Source: Cerina sp048266425 (lineage in GTDB: Bacteria > Bacteroidota > Bacteroidia > Flavobacteriales > Flavobacteriaceae). From it: a stretch of DNA of 64,000 bases. Each line of letters begins with the position of its first letter. Within the stretch, counting starts at the first letter, position 1. Below, one piece after another: positions 25,206-33,573 of this stretch. The stretch spans positions 1 through 64,000 of the forward strand of contig JBLWZN010000010.1 of the NCBI GenBank assembly GCA_048266425.1, given 5' to 3'. The translations under genes and the position numbers were made by a program. The notes below the pieces were generated by a model, which ran no database searches, was not told the DNA's origin, and saw only the letters and a program-made list of their open reading frames with translations.

Positions 25206-28200
25206 TCACTCAAAGTCAATCGCGATTGTATTATCGTCCGGTCTTCGGTCTATAAGTTTGTTGTACGGGTCTATACCGGCTTTTACAGGTTCGCCACGAA
25301 CTTTTATCGTTATGGTCTTCTCCCCTGGAGCTAACTTATACTTCTTCAGGAATAAGGGATTGATTCTCGACTTTCCGTTTTTATCCTTATCCTCGGCAGC
25401 AAATACCCCTACATCGATGTAATCCCCAGCATATTTTGCATTGATCTCCATTCCCAGACTATCCGCATAGATTTTTTGCGAAGTCAATTTCAAGGTTACT
25501 TCATAGGTGCCATCATCCAATTTTTTACCTTTTGCCTCCTCCGTTTTATTTTCGTAAAGGGTGATCTTTTCCCAAGTATCCTCCAGGTAATACTGAAGAC
25601 TATCCGGGGTTGCTTTCTTTAGATACCGGTACAGGTCATGGCTGCCCGCAAAAGGTGGATTTTCCTTAAAGGCAAATTCGTCCCGAAAATCATGGAGGGC
25701 TTGGTTCATGGTACTGTCCCCAACAAAATCCCGAAGTCCGTACAATATCAAACTGCCTTTGTTATACCATTGATAGGGGCGATTGCAGTTAATAAAGGTG
25801 TTTTCCTTTTTATTTTCCGATGCCCGGCCTCTTAAATAATCGTCTAGTTCATCCTTTAAAAAACGCTCCATATTGTTCTTGCCGTATCTTCGTTCCGCCA
25901 ATACAAGTGCAGAATATTCCGCCAGCGATTCCGAAATAAGGTTAGAGCCCCTTGTATAATTTGGGGACACCTGGTGGCCCCACCACTGATGGGCCAGCTC
26001 GTGAGCGGTTACCCAGTAACAATAATCGAAATCATTGGGATCATCAAAATCGGCGATCCAACCGAAACTCTCGGCAAAGGGAACCGTATTGGGAAACGAT
26101 TGTGCAAAACTGGCATAGCGTGGGAACTCCAACAATCTGATCTGGCGGAATTGATAGGGGCCATACGCCTCTGAGTAATAATCTATACCGTCCTTGAATG
26201 CAGCGACAAACCTATCAATATTATAGCTATGGGGGGCGTGGTGGAAAATTTGAATCTTTACATCATTGCCGTTTGGAATTTTGGCCATATCCTCATATAC
26301 TTCATATTTGGCGGATACCAAATTATAAAAAAGACCGATTTTACCGTCCTGTACATAATGGAAATACCGCCTTTCCCCATCCATCCATTCCTTTTGCAAA
26401 TATCCGGGTGCAATGGCGATCTGATCTTTAGATGTGCTCACCATCGCCTCAAAAGTAACCAGGTCCGCATCATCGTTAAAGAGAAAAGTTTTCCGTCCAT
26501 AAACATCATCGTACGGAGGAAGGTCGTCTGGCTTTTGGGGCAGGCCATATTTTTTACGCTTTTCATCACTTTCCAGTTCAAGGCTTTGGTCGTAACCTAT
26601 ATTCGGAAGACTACCTCCCATAAATGTACCATTGTGAACTACTTCCCTACTGTACCCATTATTCACAAATCCGGTATTTATGATGGCCGAAGCTATTTGT
26701 AGTTCCAAGGTATCCCCGGGTTGCATTGGTCTGGGCAGGGCATATATCTTGTACCAGGGTTTGTCTCCTTTTCTTCCAAACCATTGTAAAATAGGTTTAT
26801 CATACTTTAAAGGATACCTGTAATTCAAAGTATCCCCTTGATAAATGGCATGGAAATAACTTAGGTCAGGGGATAATAAATGCAGCGAATCTATTGCCTT
26901 GTCCGTTTTATTGACCATTAAAACGGTGGTCAGACTATAAGCGTCCCTTTCTTTGGGAAAAATGTCGGCATGCACGTTTACATCCAAAATTTTGGGTTGG
27001 GGAATAAACTCGTATTGTTTCAATTGCTTTTCATATGCGGCCTGTCTTTTTTCTTGATCCTTCTCCGTAAGATAAGCATTGGTATATACTACGGTTTTAA
27101 AAATGTAACCCCCGAGAATAAAAGCTATGAACAACAATCCGTAAGAAGTCAATGCTGTGGAAGAAAACAAACGGGATTTTGCCTGGGACAACCGGCTTTT
27201 AAAACCAACATCCGTACCTCTAGTAAAAGTGAGGGAAAAGAACAAGATCAAGAAAAGTCCAATGGCCGTCCAAAATAAATTGTACCACAGCAGCGGATTC
27301 CCAAAATGTCCCAGGCCATTCATATCGGACCAGATATATTCCGGTTTATAAGAAAAGAAAAACAGATTGAAATTATAGTCCAAAAATATCCTCAATACAA
27401 TCATTACCAACCAAATACCTATACTTATGGCATGTCCCAAAAACTTACTGTTCACCAAGAGATGAACTGCAAATACGAGCATCAGCATTTGCAAATAATC
27501 CGGAAAGGAAATCAAATAGCTATCTACCAGATAAACTCCGAGGTCATAATCAAAATAACCCTTTAAAGTCTGCACAACGAGTCCTACCACGATCGGAATA
27601 GAGGTAAGAAAAAAGCAAATGGCCGCCATGCCAAAAAATTTGGAACCAATAACTACTCCGTCTTTAACGGGGAAGGTATCGCTTATGGAAGCATATCCCG
27701 TTGAGCGTTCCCTATGCAAGGTTTCTCCCCCAAAGAACACGAGAATGATAAAAACAAAAATCACATAGTCATACCCTTTAAACTCCATCAAAAAGGACGT
27801 TGAGGGATAGTTACCTACACTATATAGGGTACTGCCGATCCAGAAATCGAGTACCAGAAAAATAATGCCCCCTAATAGAATGGCCCTAAAGTAGCTATCC
27901 TTCAGCACATTTTTTATTTCGATTTTGGATAAGGTAAGGAGGCTGCTCCACTGATAAGAGGACGAAAAAGCAGCCTTTATCCTGTTCCCTGTCATTACCG
28001 GGGCCACATCGATTTTCTTTTCCTTCTTTCCTTTTTTTGATGCCCCTTGAAAGAAATATTTAAAATTAAAACGCCAGTAGGCGGCTATAAACAACAACAC
28101 TCCTATCCCGATCCATAGCAAACGGTTATAAAGTAGATTCCCTGAAATGGAAACGAGATAGTGGTTTTGTTCGTAAGGCGTTAAATATTCGGTCTGAAAA

Positions 28201-28853
28201 TTAAATGAATTGATGCCAAGCGGGTCAATAATTTGGACCAAGCCCTTATTTTCAATATCCTGAGCAAGAAAATTGGCGAGAAGGTACACTATAAAAATCA
28301 AGATGCCGCCTGAATAAATGGACTTGATGTTCCTGGTAAAAACGATAAGGGCAAAAAAGAGGGTAGCAAAAAACCATAGGTTGGGCACGACCAACGTTAG
28401 CCAGGGTTGAAAATAAATAAAAAAACTGTTGGGTCCATACCGATCAGCGGGCGTCCATCCAGTGGCAGCCCCGACAATGGTTCCCAGGTACATTCCAACG
28501 ATAACTCCCAACGAAATAAAAAGCAGGGTGACAAAAGAACCCCAAAATCGGCCCATAAAATAGGCGCCTTTACTTATGGGAAGGCTAAAAAGAAAAGTAC
28601 CTGTCTTGTGTTCTATATCCCGATATATGGGAACCCCCATTACTGCAGATGCAATAATAATTCCAAAGAGGGATATCAATAGTTCCAAATTGGCCAGATT
28701 GATCGGTGCGTTATGGTATACCTTGTCCGTTGCCGGTGTACTTCCAGATGCGAATAATAATAGGCTAACAACAAGCAATAGCCCAAAATACATATAAGTG
28801 GCAGGTCTTGAGAACCTGTAACGCAGTTCGAATAGAAAGATGTTAAAAAACAT
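25206..28853 (-). CDS. ABC-2 type permease fused to M1-family aminopeptidase domain
   Basis: A 1215-residue fusion. The N-terminal half (to about 570) is an ABC-2 exporter permease with roughly twelve hydrophobic helices, including FFNIFLFELRYRFSRP at the start. After a last helix at about 575-595 comes a peptidase M1 region with the zinc motif HELAHQWWGHQ near residue 955 and the third zinc ligand in SESLAEYSALVL, exposed outside the membrane. The permease starts 10 nt after the upstream ATPase gene. This combination is known in Bacteroidota and in other phyla but its cargo is unknown; peptidase coupled to export or cell-surface degradation of peptides is plausible. Confidence 0.9.
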   Translation of the reverse strand: MFFNIFLFELRYRFSRPATYMYFGLLLVVSLLLFASGSTPATDKVYHNAPINLANLELLISLFGIIIASAVMGVPIYRDIEHKTGTFLFSLPISKGAYFMGRFWGSFVTLLFISLGVIVGMYLGTIVGAATGWTPADRYGPNSFFIYFQPWLTLVVPNLWFFATLFFALIVFTRNIKSIYSGGILIFIVYLLANFLAQDIENKGLVQIIDPLGINSFNFQTEYLTPYEQNHYLVSISGNLLYNRLLWIGIGVLLFIAAYWRFNFKYFFQGASKKGKKEKKIDVAPVMTGNRIKAAFSSSYQWSSLLTLSKIEIKNVLKDSYFRAILLGGIIFLVLDFWIGSTLYSVGNYPSTSFLMEFKGYDYVIFVFIILVFFGGETLHRERSTGYASISDTFPVKDGVVIGSKFFGMAAICFFLTSIPIVVGLVVQTLKGYFDYDLGVYLVDSYLISFPDYLQMLMLVFAVHLLVNSKFLGHAISIGIWLVMIVLRIFLDYNFNLFFFSYKPEYIWSDMNGLGHFGNPLLWYNLFWTAIGLFLILFFSLTFTRGTDVGFKSRLSQAKSRLFSSTALTSYGLLFIAFILGGYIFKTVVYTNAYLTEKDQEKRQAAYEKQLKQYEFIPQPKILDVNVHADIFPKERDAYSLTTVLMVNKTDKAIDSLHLLSPDLSYFHAIYQGDTLNYRYPLKYDKPILQWFGRKGDKPWYKIYALPRPMQPGDTLELQIASAIINTGFVNNGYSREVVHNGTFMGGSLPNIGYDQSLELESDEKRKKYGLPQKPDDLPPYDDVYGRKTFLFNDDADLVTFEAMVSTSKDQIAIAPGYLQKEWMDGERRYFHYVQDGKIGLFYNLVSAKYEVYEDMAKIPNGNDVKIQIFHHAPHSYNIDRFVAAFKDGIDYYSEAYGPYQFRQIRLLEFPRYASFAQSFPNTVPFAESFGWIADFDDPNDFDYCYWVTAHELAHQWWGHQVSPNYTRGSNLISESLAEYSALVLAERRYGKNNMERFLKDELDDYLRGRASENKKENTFINCNRPYQWYNKGSLILYGLRDFVGDSTMNQALHDFRDEFAFKENPPFAGSHDLYRYLKKATPDSLQYYLEDTWEKITLYENKTEEAKGKKLDDGTYEVTLKLTSQKIYADSLGMEINAKYAGDYIDVGVFAAEDKDKNGKSRINPLFLKKYKLAPGEKTITIKVRGEPVKAGIDPYNKLIDRRPDDNTIAIDFE

Positions 28854-28863
28854 AAAGTTGTAA

Positions 28864-29751
28864 TTAAAGGGTGGCAGGATCCATTACGTTGGCAATATGG
28901 CTGAAATACACATCTTCCAGACTGGGGTCGGATGGTTCAAAACCATCGCCCGGATCGGCATCGGCCTCTATTCTCATGGCCAATTTCCCTTCTTTGAGCT
29001 TCGTGGAAATCACCTTGTATTTCTCTTTGTTAATGTCGAGCTCATTTTTTGAAATAATTTTTACAAAAATTTTGTCCTGAAGTAGCTTGATACCATCCGA
29101 AGGTTTTCCCTCCATTAGTACTTCGCCTTCACTAATAATGGCCATTTGCGAGCACAGTGTACTCACGTCTTCCACGATATGGGTAGAAAGTATTACGATG
29201 GTATTTTCCCCAATTTCACTCAGAAGGTTATAAAACCGGTTCCTTTCGGTAGGATCTAGTCCGGCCGTTGGCTCATCCACAATAATCAAAGATGGACTAC
29301 CGGCCAGGGCCTGGGCAATACCAAAACGTTGGCGCATACCACCCGAGTAGGTTCCCAGTGCTTTTTTTCGATGCTGGTAAAGGTTAACCTTTAATAATAA
29401 ATCATGTACCAGTTCCTTCCGATCGCTACGGCTGGCAATTCCCTTCATCTGGGCAATATGATTGAGCATCACTTCACCGCTTATACGGGGATAAAGACCG
29501 AAATCTTGAGGTAAATACCCCAACCTTTCCCTGATGGCCTGGGGTTGCTCCATCACGTTGATATCATCGAGCATAATGATACCGGTGTCCGCATCTTGAA
29601 GGGTGGCAATGGTACGCATAAGACTGGATTTACCAGCCCCGTTGGGACCGAGAAGTCCGAACATACCCTGTGGAATCGTTAAATTGATATTTTTTAATGC
29701 CTGAACCCCGTTGGGGTAGGTCTTTGAAAGGTCTTGAATGGTTAATTTCAT
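28864..29751 (-). CDS. ABC transporter ATP-binding protein
   Basis: A 295-residue ATPase subunit. Walker A is GPNGAGKSSLM, the signature YSGGMRQRFGIAQALAG and Walker B LIIVDEPTAGLD, with the H-loop STHIVEDV. It belongs to the CcmA/export-type class. The C-terminal extension (about 215-295) is a regulatory or membrane-contacting tail. It is immediately followed by the permease-peptidase fusion (gap 10 nt), so both form one exporter. A 22-bp-spaced direct repeat lies 11-47 nt upstream of the ATG. Substrate unknown. Confidence 0.95.
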   Translation of the reverse strand: MKLTIQDLSKTYPNGVQALKNINLTIPQGMFGLLGPNGAGKSSLMRTIATLQDADTGIIMLDDINVMEQPQAIRERLGYLPQDFGLYPRISGEVMLNHIAQMKGIASRSDRKELVHDLLLKVNLYQHRKKALGTYSGGMRQRFGIAQALAGSPSLIIVDEPTAGLDPTERNRFYNLLSEIGENTIVILSTHIVEDVSTLCSQMAIISEGEVLMEGKPSDGIKLLQDKIFVKIISKNELDINKEKYKVISTKLKEGKLAMRIEADADPGDGFEPSDPSLEDVYFSHIANVMDPATL

Positions 29752-29761
29752 AACAAAATGG

Positions 29762-29798
29762 TTGGTTAATAGATGGTATCTAATTGGTTATTAGATGG
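29762..29798. promoter_or_regulatory. 22-bp-spaced direct repeat before ABC operon
   Basis: TTGGTTAATAGATGG at 29762-29776 and TTGGTTATTAGATGG at 29784-29798 match 14 of 15 bases with a 22-base period. Two helical turns of spacing is typical of LytTR-type or other dimeric regulator sites. It lies within 50 nt of the ABC ATPase start. Confidence 0.5.
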
Positions 29799-29932
29799 GT
29801 AAGGTAATGAATTTATTTATAGAATTCCATATTGGTGTCAATTTTCATAAGCACATTGGCACCATGTATGATCTGCAAGGATGCTTTTGGGGATGTATTA
29901 AAATAACAAGCACATTTTTCCCGAATAATCCC

Positions 29933-29940
29933 TATTTTTG
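29933..29940 (+). promoter_or_regulatory. -7 promoter element (TATTTTTG), leaderless geometry
   Basis: TATTTTTG ends 3 nt before the ATG at 29944. With the Bacteroidota convention (start site 4 nt after the motif) the first transcribed base is the A of ATG. This favours the ATG over the in-frame TTG at 29938, which lies inside the element. Confidence 0.5.
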
Positions 29941-29943
29941 GGC

Positions 29944-30705
29944 ATGATTTCCATTGTCCTTATCGGTACAGGTAACGTGGCCAGACATTTGTTCGACACC
30001 TTTATGCTTTACAGTGAAATTATGGTCGTACAGGTTATGGGAAGGAATAAGGAAGAACTGGCCTATTTTGGATCCTACTCCAAATTCACTACCAATTTCG
30101 ACAAACCTAAACCAGCTGATGTTTGTATCCTTGCGGTAAGTGATAATGCTATCCCAATTATTTCCCGATCAATGACAAATTATAGCGGGTTGGTTGTCCA
30201 CACTTCTGGTAGCGTTCCTATGGATGTTTTGTCCGATCATGATCCCAAAGGGGTTTTTTATCCATTGCAGACTTTTAGCAAGAACAGAAAAATTGATTTT
30301 AAGAAAGTTCCGATCTGCTTGGAAGCAAATCGCAAAGAGGATTTTGAATTGCTACAACATTTGGCGCACCTTATCTCGGACCACGTGCATGAAATAACCT
30401 CGGAACAACGAAAATCCCTTCATTTGGCTGCGGTGTTTGTCAATAATTTTACCAATCACCTGTATCAAATTGGGAGTTCAATTTGTGGGAGCAACAACAT
30501 CCCTTTTGAAATCTTAAAACCCTTGATTCGTGAAACGGCTGCCAAAATTGAAGAACTGTCCCCCCATGATGCGCAAACCGGTCCCGCAAGGCGAGGCGAC
30601 ATATATACGGTCAAACAACATTTGGGCGAACTAAAAAATGATGATTTCATCCAAATATATGAACTCATGAGTCGGTCAATAGAAAAGGAATATCAAGGAA
30701 AATAG
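29944..30705 (+). CDS. Rossmann-like/DUF2520 domain protein
   Basis: A 253-residue protein with an N-terminal NAD(P)-binding Rossmann fold (ISIVLIGTGNVARHLFDTF, GxGNVA motif), followed by a DUF2520 helical region (about 130-250; LSPHDAQTGPARRGD is the family's well-conserved block). It resembles the F420-dependent NADP oxidoreductase/6-phosphogluconate-dehydrogenase-like class, but no substrate can be inferred. No signal peptide. It precedes the KdsC-like gene by 122 nt on the same strand; a shared function is not shown. Confidence 0.87.
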   Translation: MISIVLIGTGNVARHLFDTFMLYSEIMVVQVMGRNKEELAYFGSYSKFTTNFDKPKPADVCILAVSDNAIPIISRSMTNYSGLVVHTSGSVPMDVLSDHDPKGVFYPLQTFSKNRKIDFKKVPICLEANRKEDFELLQHLAHLISDHVHEITSEQRKSLHLAAVFVNNFTNHLYQIGSSICGSNNIPFEILKPLIRETAAKIEELSPHDAQTGPARRGDIYTVKQHLGELKNDDFIQIYELMSRSIEKEYQGK

Positions 30706-30827
30706 AAGTAAGACGCAGTATATGGGAAGTTGGAATAATATGAATATTGGTAATAACCACTTTATCCCTTTTCTATATTCTCATTTAATATACTCCGATC
30801 AGAAACCAACAAGTGAAACCTTCCAAA

Positions 30828-31355
30828 ATGGAAAAAAACTATAAAGAATATTTAAAGGACATCACCACCTTTGTTTTTGATGTGGACGGAGTCTTTACGG
30901 ATGGATCTATACTTATTACCACTAGTGGGGAAATGCTTCGCAAAATGAGCGTCAAGGACGGGTATGCCCTTAAAACGGCCATCCAGAAAGGGTACAACGT
31001 ATGTATTATTTCTGGGGGCACCAATGAAGGGGTTAGGGAACGCCTTAGGGGACTCGGGGTTACCGACATTTATATGGGGGCCCACCACAAGGAGGAGCCG
31101 CTTTTGGAATATCTAGATATATACGGCATCAAACCGGAAAACGTCCTTTATATGGGAGACGATTTGCCAGATATACCCCCGATGTTAAAGGTTGCTATGC
31201 CCACGGCACCGCAAAATGCCGTTCCCGAAGTCAAAGCTGCTTCCAAGTACGTTTCCCATAAAAACGGGGGCGATGGTTGTGTAAGGGACGTGATAGAGCA
31301 GGTAATGAAAGTCCGTGGGGATTGGTATGGAAATTTTGATGCCCAAAATGATTAA
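30828..31355 (+). CDS. kdsC: KdsC-like HAD phosphatase
   Basis: A 175-residue HAD superfamily protein of the KdsC type (tetrameric 3-deoxy-D-manno-octulosonate 8-phosphate phosphatase). The catalytic motif I is FVFDVDGVFTDGS (Asp-x-Asp), motif II lies in ISGGTNEG and the Mg-binding motif is MGDDLPDIP. KdsC supplies Kdo for lipopolysaccharide, though this small-HAD group also has members acting on other phosphates (for example KDN-phosphate). ATG at 30828 is preferred over an upstream GTG at 30813. The maf gene begins inside its last codons, so the two are translationally coupled. Confidence 0.85.
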   Translation: MEKNYKEYLKDITTFVFDVDGVFTDGSILITTSGEMLRKMSVKDGYALKTAIQKGYNVCIISGGTNEGVRERLRGLGVTDIYMGAHHKEEPLLEYLDIYGIKPENVLYMGDDLPDIPPMLKVAMPTAPQNAVPEVKAASKYVSHKNGGDGCVRDVIEQVMKVRGDWYGNFDAQND

Positions 31356-31986
31356 TGCCATGTTCGCCGAAGTACCAAAATCCTTTAAAATCATTCTAGC
31401 ATCGGGATCCCCTAGACGGCAACAGTTTTTTAAAGAAATTGGACTGGAGGTCGACGTTCGGTTAAGGGCGATCAAAGAGAATTATCCGGAAAATTTAAAG
31501 GCCGGCGAAATTCCCAATTATTTGGCGCAACTCAAGGCCATGGCATTTGATAAAATCCTATCGCCAGATGAGATTTTGATTACCTCGGATACCGTAGTCT
31601 GGCACAAAAACAAGGCCTTGGGCAAACCCTCCGACGAAATGGACGCTATCTCCATGCTAATGTCACTCTCCGATGACTGGCATGAGGTAATCACATCGGT
31701 CTGTTTTACTACTTTGAAGACCCAAAAGACGGTAAAACACACCACGAGGGTAAAGTTTCGGGTGCTGACCGAAAAGGAAATACGATATTATGTCCAGAAT
31801 TTCCACCCCTATGACAAGGCCGGCGGATATGGTATTCAGGAATGGATCGGTCTTGTGGGAATCGAAGAAATACAGGGGTCCTATACCAATGTGGTAGGGC
31901 TGCCAACACATCTGGTTTACGCCACCCTAACAGAATTGATGGGGTCATCACTCATGGATAATATAGAAAAAAACAAATTGTCATGA
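31348..31986 (+). CDS. maf: Maf-like nucleotide pyrophosphatase
   Basis: A 212-residue Maf protein that hydrolyses non-canonical or surplus nucleoside triphosphates (dTTP/UTP/CTP or m7GTP types). It shows the P-loop-like ILASGSPRRQQFF and the acidic ITSDTVVWHKNKALGKP motif, then FHPYDKAGGYGIQEW. The start is uncertain: GTG at 31315, ATG at 31327 and ATG at 31348 are in frame; I use 31348, which overlaps the kdsC stop in an ATGATTAATG arrangement. Its own stop overlaps the next gene's ATG (ATGA), showing strong coupling. Confidence 0.92.
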   Translation: MINAMFAEVPKSFKIILASGSPRRQQFFKEIGLEVDVRLRAIKENYPENLKAGEIPNYLAQLKAMAFDKILSPDEILITSDTVVWHKNKALGKPSDEMDAISMLMSLSDDWHEVITSVCFTTLKTQKTVKHTTRVKFRVLTEKEIRYYVQNFHPYDKAGGYGIQEWIGLVGIEEIQGSYTNVVGLPTHLVYATLTELMGSSLMDNIEKNKLS

Positions 31987-32930
31987 AATCATATATCTTA
32001 AATCATCCTCTAACCGTGGCGCTTCTGGGCGGTTTTTTTCTGTTCACGGGCTGCAACGGGAAGGACCAACAAAAAATGGGATCGGTAGACCGTAATAACC
32101 AACCTGTCAGTACTGCCAAAAAGAAGGTGTTGTCCCAAGAGTTTAAGGATTATTGGTTTGGTGGAAAGGCAGAAATTACTTCGTATGAATTAGAGCAGGC
32201 CCGTTATGGGGAAATGAGGCAGGGAAAATCGGTATTGATCTTTGTTACGGAACCATTTTTGGCCAAGGAGCAGGTAAAGGCAGATGAACACCATGTGGAC
32301 AATGTAACCGTTTTAAAGCTCAACAGCACCAAAAATTTTATAACCGGAATTTATCCCTATTCCATAATGAGCAGCTGTTTTTATCCGATTTGGGACAATC
32401 AGCACGCGATTAAAGTATCATCCTCTATTCAGGAATGGTGCGGACAGCAATATATACAACTTAACAATAGAGCAAATTTTGAGGTCGTTTCCCACTCCTA
32501 TTTTGAAGGTGAGGCAGACCAAAACCTTTATTTGCCCCAAGGAATACTTGAAGATGAACTGTGGGCCAAAATTAGGATAGACCCGAAGGATCTTCCGAAC
32601 GAAAATTTACATATTATTCCTTCCTTGGAGTATTTAAAACTGAACCACAAGGAAATAAGGGCCTATGATGCAACAATCACTTCAAGTAGTGGAGATGGCT
32701 TGGACACGTATGAAATTTATTACCCAGAGCTTCAACGCCGTTTAAAAATAAACTTTTCCACTGAGTTTCCTTATACTATAGAAAGTTGGTCCGAAACCGC
32801 TCCCAGTGGTATGGGGCCCACTTCAAAAATTCTTACATCCACCTCTAAAAAAATTAAAACAATTACCACAGCATATTGGCAGGAAAACAAAAATAGTGAC
32901 CTATTTTTGCGTGATACTTTGGGATTATGA
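31983..32930 (+). CDS. lipoprotein of unknown function
   Basis: A 315-residue protein with a lipoprotein signal (VALLGGFFLFTGC). The mature part (from about residue 60) starts with EFKDYWFGGKAEITSYELEQARYGEMRQG and ends with KTITTAYWQENK. It is a compact secreted domain I do not recognise; similar septum-associated labels in databases come from its neighbour maf and are not supported here. It starts at the overlapping ATGA of maf and ends overlapping the MscS start (ATGA), so the genes form one translationally coupled unit. Confidence 0.8.
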   Translation: MKSYILNHPLTVALLGGFFLFTGCNGKDQQKMGSVDRNNQPVSTAKKKVLSQEFKDYWFGGKAEITSYELEQARYGEMRQGKSVLIFVTEPFLAKEQVKADEHHVDNVTVLKLNSTKNFITGIYPYSIMSSCFYPIWDNQHAIKVSSSIQEWCGQQYIQLNNRANFEVVSHSYFEGEADQNLYLPQGILEDELWAKIRIDPKDLPNENLHIIPSLEYLKLNHKEIRAYDATITSSSGDGLDTYEIYYPELQRRLKINFSTEFPYTIESWSETAPSGMGPTSKILTSTSKKIKTITTAYWQENKNSDLFLRDTLGL

Positions 32931-33496
32931 ATTATTTGGAAGAATACTTTATCGCATACAAAAGTGAGCTATGGGGCACGTTAATATCGATTGGCGTACT
33001 CCTCCTCCTTAAATACATAATCGCAAAGATGATCCGTAAAGTAGGGAAAATCAGTGACCTGAACGAGGTACGGACCCGATTGATCATCAAGTACGTCTCC
33101 ATTGGATTGACGGGATTCGGCATTGTAGCCCTAATTACCGTTTGGGGAGTCGATTTTAGCGAATTAGGGGTGTTGCTTTCTTCGGTCTTTGCCGTAATTG
33201 GTGTGGCATTGTTCGCCCAATGGTCAATTCTCAGCAATATAACCGCTGGCGTTATCCTTTTCTTTTCGTTTCCCTTTAAAATCGGGGACCGTATAAAAAT
33301 ATTGGATAAAGAGATTGTTGAAAAGGAAAACGAAGAGCGGGAAACCTATGTCATTGAGGATATTAGGGCATTTCATATGCATCTAAGAAACCCAAAAGGG
33401 GAATTGCTCACTTACCCTAATAATCTTATGCTACAAAAGGCGGTGGCCTTGATAGACACCTATGAACATACACACGAGGGCAGTGAGGCCTTATAG
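32927..33496 (+). CDS. small MscS-family mechanosensitive channel
   Basis: A 189-residue protein with an N-terminal helix (LWGTLISIGVLLLLKYIIAKM), a second helix and a pore-like third helix (LGVLLSSVFAVIGVALFAQWSILSNITAGVILF), followed by a beta domain beginning FKIGDRIKIL. The pore-helix pattern SNITAG and the FKIGD strand are the MscS signature. It is short compared with typical MscS (about 280 aa), lacking the usual C-terminal alpha-beta domain. Coupled to the lipoprotein gene by ATGA overlap. Confidence 0.87.
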   Translation: MNYLEEYFIAYKSELWGTLISIGVLLLLKYIIAKMIRKVGKISDLNEVRTRLIIKYVSIGLTGFGIVALITVWGVDFSELGVLLSSVFAVIGVALFAQWSILSNITAGVILFFSFPFKIGDRIKILDKEIVEKENEERETYVIEDIRAFHMHLRNPKGELLTYPNNLMLQKAVALIDTYEHTHEGSEAL

Positions 33497-33542
33497 GTTG
33501 TTAAAGAAAATCTAAATGTCAACCCTAAACAGTTAATCTTCC

Positions 33543-33550
33543 TATATTTG
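33543..33550 (+). promoter_or_regulatory. -7 promoter element (TATATTTG) of the PIG-L operon
   Basis: TATATTTG matches TAnnTTTG and lies 23 nt upstream of the ATG at 33574, separating this operon from the preceding kdsC-mscS cluster. Confidence 0.5.
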
Positions 33551-33573
33551 GAAACCAACTATAAATCAATACT

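Noticed and set aside
29938..29943. TTG start for the DUF2520 gene
   Set aside because: It is part of a TATTTTTG -7 element; ATG 29944 fits the family start and promoter geometry.
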